DNA from: Candidatus Rokuibacteriota bacterium
GTDB taxonomy: Bacteria > Methylomirabilota > Methylomirabilia > Rokubacteriales > CSP1-6
Assembly (NCBI GenBank): GCA_016179165.1
Contig: JACORX010000098.1
Span: 1-8,572 of the forward strand
DNA: 8,572 nt
Direction of reading: 5' to 3'
Each line of letters starts with the position of its first letter. Within the stretch, counting starts at the first letter, position 1. The notes beneath the pieces were generated by a model. It had not been told where the DNA came from. It did not search any database and saw only the letters and a program-made list of their open reading frames with translations. Below are positions 5,694 to 8,572 of this stretch, one piece after another. Made by a program: the position numbers and the translations under genes.

Positions 5694-6770
5694 TCATCGG
5701 CCCGGCCGGATGATCGGGCGCGTGACGGCGAAACCGCCAAAGCCACCCCAGCCCGGCAGGACGGCGGCGAAGTAGCTCCTGCCGCCGGCGACCACGATGT
5801 GAATGTCCTCGGGCGTCGACGTCACGGGGAGCCGCGTCGTCGGGTTGTCCAGGTCGTAGCGCAGGGGATAGCGCCCCGCGTCGCGCTCCATCTTGCGGAA
5901 CTGCTCGTGGACCACGCCGCAGGCGCGCACGTCGGAGAGCGGCCGCCGTGCGTGCTCCCAGAGGTAGAGGCGCACGTCCTGCTTCGACCAGCCGCGCTTG
6001 GCGAACTCTTCGGCGTTGAGCGGGTTCAGCGTCACCAGCGTCTGCCCCATGACGTGCATGTTGTTGTTACCGAGCGAGCACATGGAGTCGGCCAGCACGT
6101 GCAGCATCTCCTCGGGCGTGCCGTAGCAGAACACGCTGTGCGGGCCTTCGCAGGCGAAGACCGTGACGGCGTCCGACCCGGGCGGGCAGCCGCGCTCTAC
6201 GTGGAGCGGTTGCCAGGGGTTGTCCTCCTCCTCTTCGGCGATGCAGAAGGCGTACTCACCCGGGTGCGAGAGCGTCGACTTGTCGGTGTCCCACGGGACG
6301 GCGCCGCCCAGGTTCCACAGCGCCAGTCTCACCCCCCGCCCGACCGCCGCGTTGGCGCGGTAGCCGTTGCCGAATACGCCGTCGCGCGAGTTGAAGCCCA
6401 GCTCGCGGGCGATGGGCCCGTTGACGATGATGAGCGAGACGCACATGTGCGTGGTCTGGCTGACGCCGTTGAGATTGTGCGCGGGGTCCATCATCGCTTC
6501 CATCGCCGCCAGCACCACCGGGAAGTGCTCGGGGCGGCAGCCGCCCATGACCGCGTTGATGGCGAGCTTCTCGACCGTGGCTTCCCCACCCTTGGGAGGG
6601 ACCGGCCCCAGGCTCGCCTGCGGATCGCGCCCGACGTAGGCGATCAGGGCCTCGACGCGCTTGCGCGTCGGCAGGACAACCGGCAGCCCGTCGGTCCAGC
6701 CGCGCTCGAAGAAGAGCTCGACGGCCTGCTCGTAGTCGTCGAGCGAGAGCGATTCGGAGACGAGGTTCAT
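5694..6770 (-). CDS. 358-aa protein of unknown function, likely partner of the UGSC selenoprotein
   Basis: I know no biochemical function for this protein. It is soluble, with no signal peptide or membrane segment. It opens with a helical DDYEQAVELFFERGWTDGLP (11-30). Well-ordered, Gly/Asn-rich blocks follow that look like a conserved enzyme core: ATVEKLAINAVMGGCRPEHF (64-83), NLNGVSQTTH (99-108), GFNSRDGVFGNGYRANAAVG (125-144), DKSTLSHPGEYAFCIAEEEE (163-182) and WQPLHVERGC (186-195). It has eight cysteines (78, 110, 176, 195, 207, 215, 231, 284) with no ferredoxin-like spacing. I recall proteins of this type beside UGSC (seleno)proteins, which is why I call it a partner. The ATG overlaps the IclR stop as ATGA and lacks a good ribosome binding site, implying coupled translation. 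A catalytic subunit whose redox partner is the selenoprotein is one possibility, but that is inference. Confidence 0.9.
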   Translation of the reverse strand: MNLVSESLSLDDYEQAVELFFERGWTDGLPVVLPTRKRVEALIAYVGRDPQASLGPVPPKGGEATVEKLAINAVMGGCRPEHFPVVLAAMEAMMDPAHNLNGVSQTTHMCVSLIIVNGPIARELGFNSRDGVFGNGYRANAAVGRGVRLALWNLGGAVPWDTDKSTLSHPGEYAFCIAEEEEDNPWQPLHVERGCPPGSDAVTVFACEGPHSVFCYGTPEEMLHVLADSMCSLGNNNMHVMGQTLVTLNPLNAEEFAKRGWSKQDVRLYLWEHARRPLSDVRACGVVHEQFRKMERDAGRYPLRYDLDNPTTRLPVTSTPEDIHIVVAGGRSYFAAVLPGWGGFGGFAVTRPIIRPGR

Positions 6771-7600
6771 CCGGGCAGCTCGGCCCCGAAGCCCATGACG
6801 CGTGAAAGATCGCGCGCGCTCTCGACGACGAGGGCCGCCAGGCGAGGCTGCTCGGCCAGGACGCGCTGGCTCGGAGCGCCCAGGACGAGCCCCGCAAGGA
6901 CCTGACCATGGCGGTCGAAGATGGGCGCGGCGATGCCGGCGGCGCCCTGGGCGATCTCGTCCACCGAGACCGACAGTCCGGTGATCCGGATCTCGTCGAG
7001 CGCCCGGCGCAGCGCCGCGCGGGTCACGGGCGTCTGCGGCGTGAAGGCCTTGAGCCGCGTCGTCTTGAGGTACTCCTGGCGGCGCGCGGGCGGCAGGTAG
7101 GCGAGCAGGAGCTTCCCGATTGCCGAGCAGTACAGCGGCCTGCGCTCGCCGATGCCCGCCGTGTACCGGACGGTGTTGCGGCTCTCCACCTTGTCGATGT
7201 AGACGGCGACGGGCGCGTCTCCCGCCATGGTCGCGATGAGCGCGGTCTCTCCGCTCTTGTCCGCCAGGTCCACGAGGAAGGGCCGCGCCAGCTCGGGCAG
7301 CTCGCGGTTGGACAAGGCCGCCATGGCCAGCGTGAAGGCCGCTGGGCCGAGCCGGTAGTGCCCGTCCGGGCTGCGCGCGAGGTAGCCCAAGCGCGTCATC
7401 GGGCGGAGGAGATACAGGAGACTGCTCTTCGGCGAGCCCAGCCGACGGGAGAGCCCGGAGAGGGTCGCGCCGTCGCGGCGGCGGGCGAGCACCTCGAGCA
7501 CTTCCAGAGCCCGGCCGAGGGCGCGGGGTCCCGCGTCGCGGTTATGGACCCGCGGCGGGACAACGGAAGCAGGCTGAGCCTTCGCTGTGGATATTCGCAT
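6767..7600 (-). CDS. IclR-family transcriptional regulator
   Basis: Taking the ATG at 7600 gives 277 aa. The N-terminal winged helix-turn-helix spans about 26-88: ALGRALEVLEVLARRRDGAT, then LSGLSRRLGSPKSSLLYLLR as the recognition region and GYLARSPDGHYRLG as the wing. The effector domain (about 92-270) has the family marks RPLYCSAIGKLLLAYLP (154-170) and DEIAQGAAGIAAPIFDRHG (214-232). IclR proteins are usually local repressors or activators of catabolic genes that respond to the pathway substrate. The stop overlaps the 358-aa gene start (ATGA), so regulator and likely target share a transcript. No Shine-Dalgarno precedes the ATG, and a palindrome covers it, which suggests autoregulation and perhaps a leaderless message. 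A TTG at 7660 would add 20 residues that do not look like IclR sequence and is less likely. Confidence 0.94.
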   Translation of the reverse strand: MRISTAKAQPASVVPPRVHNRDAGPRALGRALEVLEVLARRRDGATLSGLSRRLGSPKSSLLYLLRPMTRLGYLARSPDGHYRLGPAAFTLAMAALSNRELPELARPFLVDLADKSGETALIATMAGDAPVAVYIDKVESRNTVRYTAGIGERRPLYCSAIGKLLLAYLPPARRQEYLKTTRLKAFTPQTPVTRAALRRALDEIRITGLSVSVDEIAQGAAGIAAPIFDRHGQVLAGLVLGAPSQRVLAEQPRLAALVVESARDLSRVMGFGAELPG

Positions 7601-7608
7601 ATGCGAAT
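7593..7608. promoter_or_regulatory. Perfect 16-bp palindrome over the IclR start codon, probable operator
   Basis: ATTCGCATATGCGAAT is a perfect inverted repeat with no spacer, and it includes the ATG of the IclR gene. Dyad sites of this size are what IclR dimers bind, so this is the best candidate for the regulator's own operator. On the minus strand a weak -10-like TAGATT (7611-7606) overlaps its edge and would place the transcript start at or near the ATG. No matching -35 box is visible. Confidence 0.6.
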
Positions 7609-7656
7609 CTAGGTCGAAAGGACGAACAGCAGAGTGACATGCCCGGCCGGGGCGTG

Positions 7657-8572
7657 TCAACCGTGACGGCGGAGGGCCTGACGGAGAAGCTCACCGGGAG
7701 GCACGAAATCGCCGATCACTCCCATCAGGACGCCGAGCAGGGCCGGCCGGCGCGCGAGGGCGCGCGCGGCAAGGTTGGCCGGCCCGCGCCGCGCGATGAC
7801 GAACTGGATCCCGCGTGTCACGCGGGACTTCGCGGCGAACTCGCGGCGGCGCGCCCGCGCGTACTTTGCTAAAGCCCGAGCGGACAGATCGCCGCGAGTG
7901 AGCGCCGCGTGCGCCGTCTCGGCGAGAAGCTCCGCCGAGCGCAGCGCCGTGAAGACCCCCTCGCCGGTGAAGGGATCGTAAAAGCCCGCCGCGTCACCCG
8001 CCAGGAGCACGCCGCCCACGCGAGGCTCGCCCACTCGATACGCCAGCGGTCCCATCGCCATGAGGCGGCCGGCGGGCTCCATGCCGGCGAGCCGCGGGGC
8101 CAGGTGGCGAAGCTGCTTGAGCCGCGCGCGGAAGAAGGTCTCGATCCTGCCGCTCCACGGCGCGGCGTGGGCAAGCGGCACCACGAGGCCCAGGTTGACC
8201 AGTCCCGGCGCCACCGGGTTCAGGATCGCGTAGTCGGGCGGGTCGATATAAATCTCGCCGCGATCGCCCAGGCCCTCCAGCCCGGCTACGTGCTGGATCA
8301 ATCCCATGCGGCGGAGCGGGTGCGGCCGCACGAGACCGAGGCTCGCCGCCACGACGGACGAGCGGCCGTCGGCGCCCACGACGAGCCGAGCGCGGATCTC
8401 GAGCTCCCGGCCATCCTCGTCCTGCGCCCTTACTCCCGCGACGTGTCCCGAGTTGCCCACGAGCCCCGTCACGCGGTGGCGCTCCCTTAGGTCCACAGGC
8501 AGGCTCCTCGCGCGCTCCACCAGGATCCGGTCGAGCGCCTCGCGCGGGATCGCCAGCGCGTGATCGCGATAG
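7657..8572 (-). CDS. FAD-dependent oxidoreductase, geranylgeranyl reductase/UbiH type (N-terminus beyond window)
   Basis: The last 304 residues are visible and the frame is open at the right edge, so the N-terminal Rossmann GxGxxG region is missing. What remains matches class-A flavoprotein monooxygenases and geranylgeranyl reductase-like proteins. ALAIPREALDRILVERA begins about residue 6 of the visible part. VVGADGRSS (about 64-72) contains the DG motif. LLAGDAAGFYDPFTGEGV (about 189-206) is the second FAD-contact motif, and a basic C-terminal tail follows. A role in lipid or quinone tailoring, or in hydroxylation or saturation of a small substrate, is possible; the sequence does not decide. 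GTG codons such as the one at 8520 could be mistaken for the start, but conserved sequence continues upstream of it. The stop lies 56 nt before the IclR ATG, so a place in the IclR operon is uncertain. Confidence 0.85.
   Translation of the reverse strand, partial: YRDHALAIPREALDRILVERARSLPVDLRERHRVTGLVGNSGHVAGVRAQDEDGRELEIRARLVVGADGRSSVVAASLGLVRPHPLRRMGLIQHVAGLEGLGDRGEIYIDPPDYAILNPVAPGLVNLGLVVPLAHAAPWSGRIETFFRARLKQLRHLAPRLAGMEPAGRLMAMGPLAYRVGEPRVGGVLLAGDAAGFYDPFTGEGVFTALRSAELLAETAHAALTRGDLSARALAKYARARRREFAAKSRVTRGIQFVIARRGPANLAARALARRPALLGVLMGVIGDFVPPGELLRQALRRHG

Noticed and set aside
5643..6905. A 420-codon plus-strand frame
   Set aside because: It is antisense to the clearly conserved 358-aa protein; no domain recognised.
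7640..7656. GC-rich CCGGCCGG dyad after the FAD oxidoreductase as a terminator
   Set aside because: The stem is short, almost without loop, and no T-run follows.
7655..7660. A perfect TTGACA that could be a -35 box for the IclR gene
   Set aside because: No -10-like hexamer lies 15-18 nt downstream (TCACTC at 17), so the match is probably chance at the end of the reductase gene.
7658..7660. TTG start for the IclR gene overlapping the reductase stop
   Set aside because: It has no ribosome binding site, and the extra 20 residues are unlike the family; ATG at 7600 is preferred.

Overview
The window is GC-rich (about two thirds G+C by eye). All eight recognisable genes lie on the minus strand, packed with 4-nt overlaps and GTG or TTG starts. 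This style, and the mix of a TRAP importer, an IclR regulator, a molybdopterin enzyme and a UbiD-like remnant, suggests an uncultured soil or sediment bacterium of the Rokubacteria/Methylomirabilota or deltaproteobacterial kind. That placement is inference; no rRNA or marker gene is present.

In the direction of transcription (right to left): 8572-7657 is the 3' part of an FAD-dependent oxidoreductase of the geranylgeranyl reductase/UbiH type, cut by the window edge. A 56-nt gap follows, ending in a perfect 16-bp palindrome that covers the start codon of an IclR-type regulator (7600-6767). The regulator overlaps by ATGA a 358-aa protein of unknown function (6770-5694). After a 130-nt spacer with a hairpin comes a small gene (5563-5051) that is read through only if an in-frame UGA is selenocysteine. 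It carries a U-G-S-C motif and matches the UGSC (seleno)protein family, and a SECIS-like stem-loop lies just after the UGA. Then comes a complete TRAP transporter: periplasmic binding protein (5037-4012), small permease (4022-3489) and large permease (3492-2173).

A 148-nt intergenic region holds a plausible sigma-70 promoter for a second unit. It starts with the first ~30 codons of a UbiD-type decarboxylase, apparently collapsed by an internal deletion (1958-1829). A MoaD/ThiS-like small protein with an unusual Gly-Gly-Arg end follows (1832-1503), then a molybdopterin oxidoreductase of the DMSO reductase family, cut by the left edge (1502-1).

The likely theme is uptake of a small organic acid by the TRAP system, its conversion by the selenoprotein and its 358-aa partner under IclR control, and a second molybdenum-dependent redox step nearby. 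The selenoprotein/358-aa/TRAP/IclR cassette is the best candidate for an undescribed system. An 8-bp half-site of the IclR palindrome also lies upstream of the promoter of the molybdenum unit, a possible regulatory link. No tRNA, rRNA, CRISPR array or insertion sequence was seen, and no gene-free stretch exceeds 300 bases.
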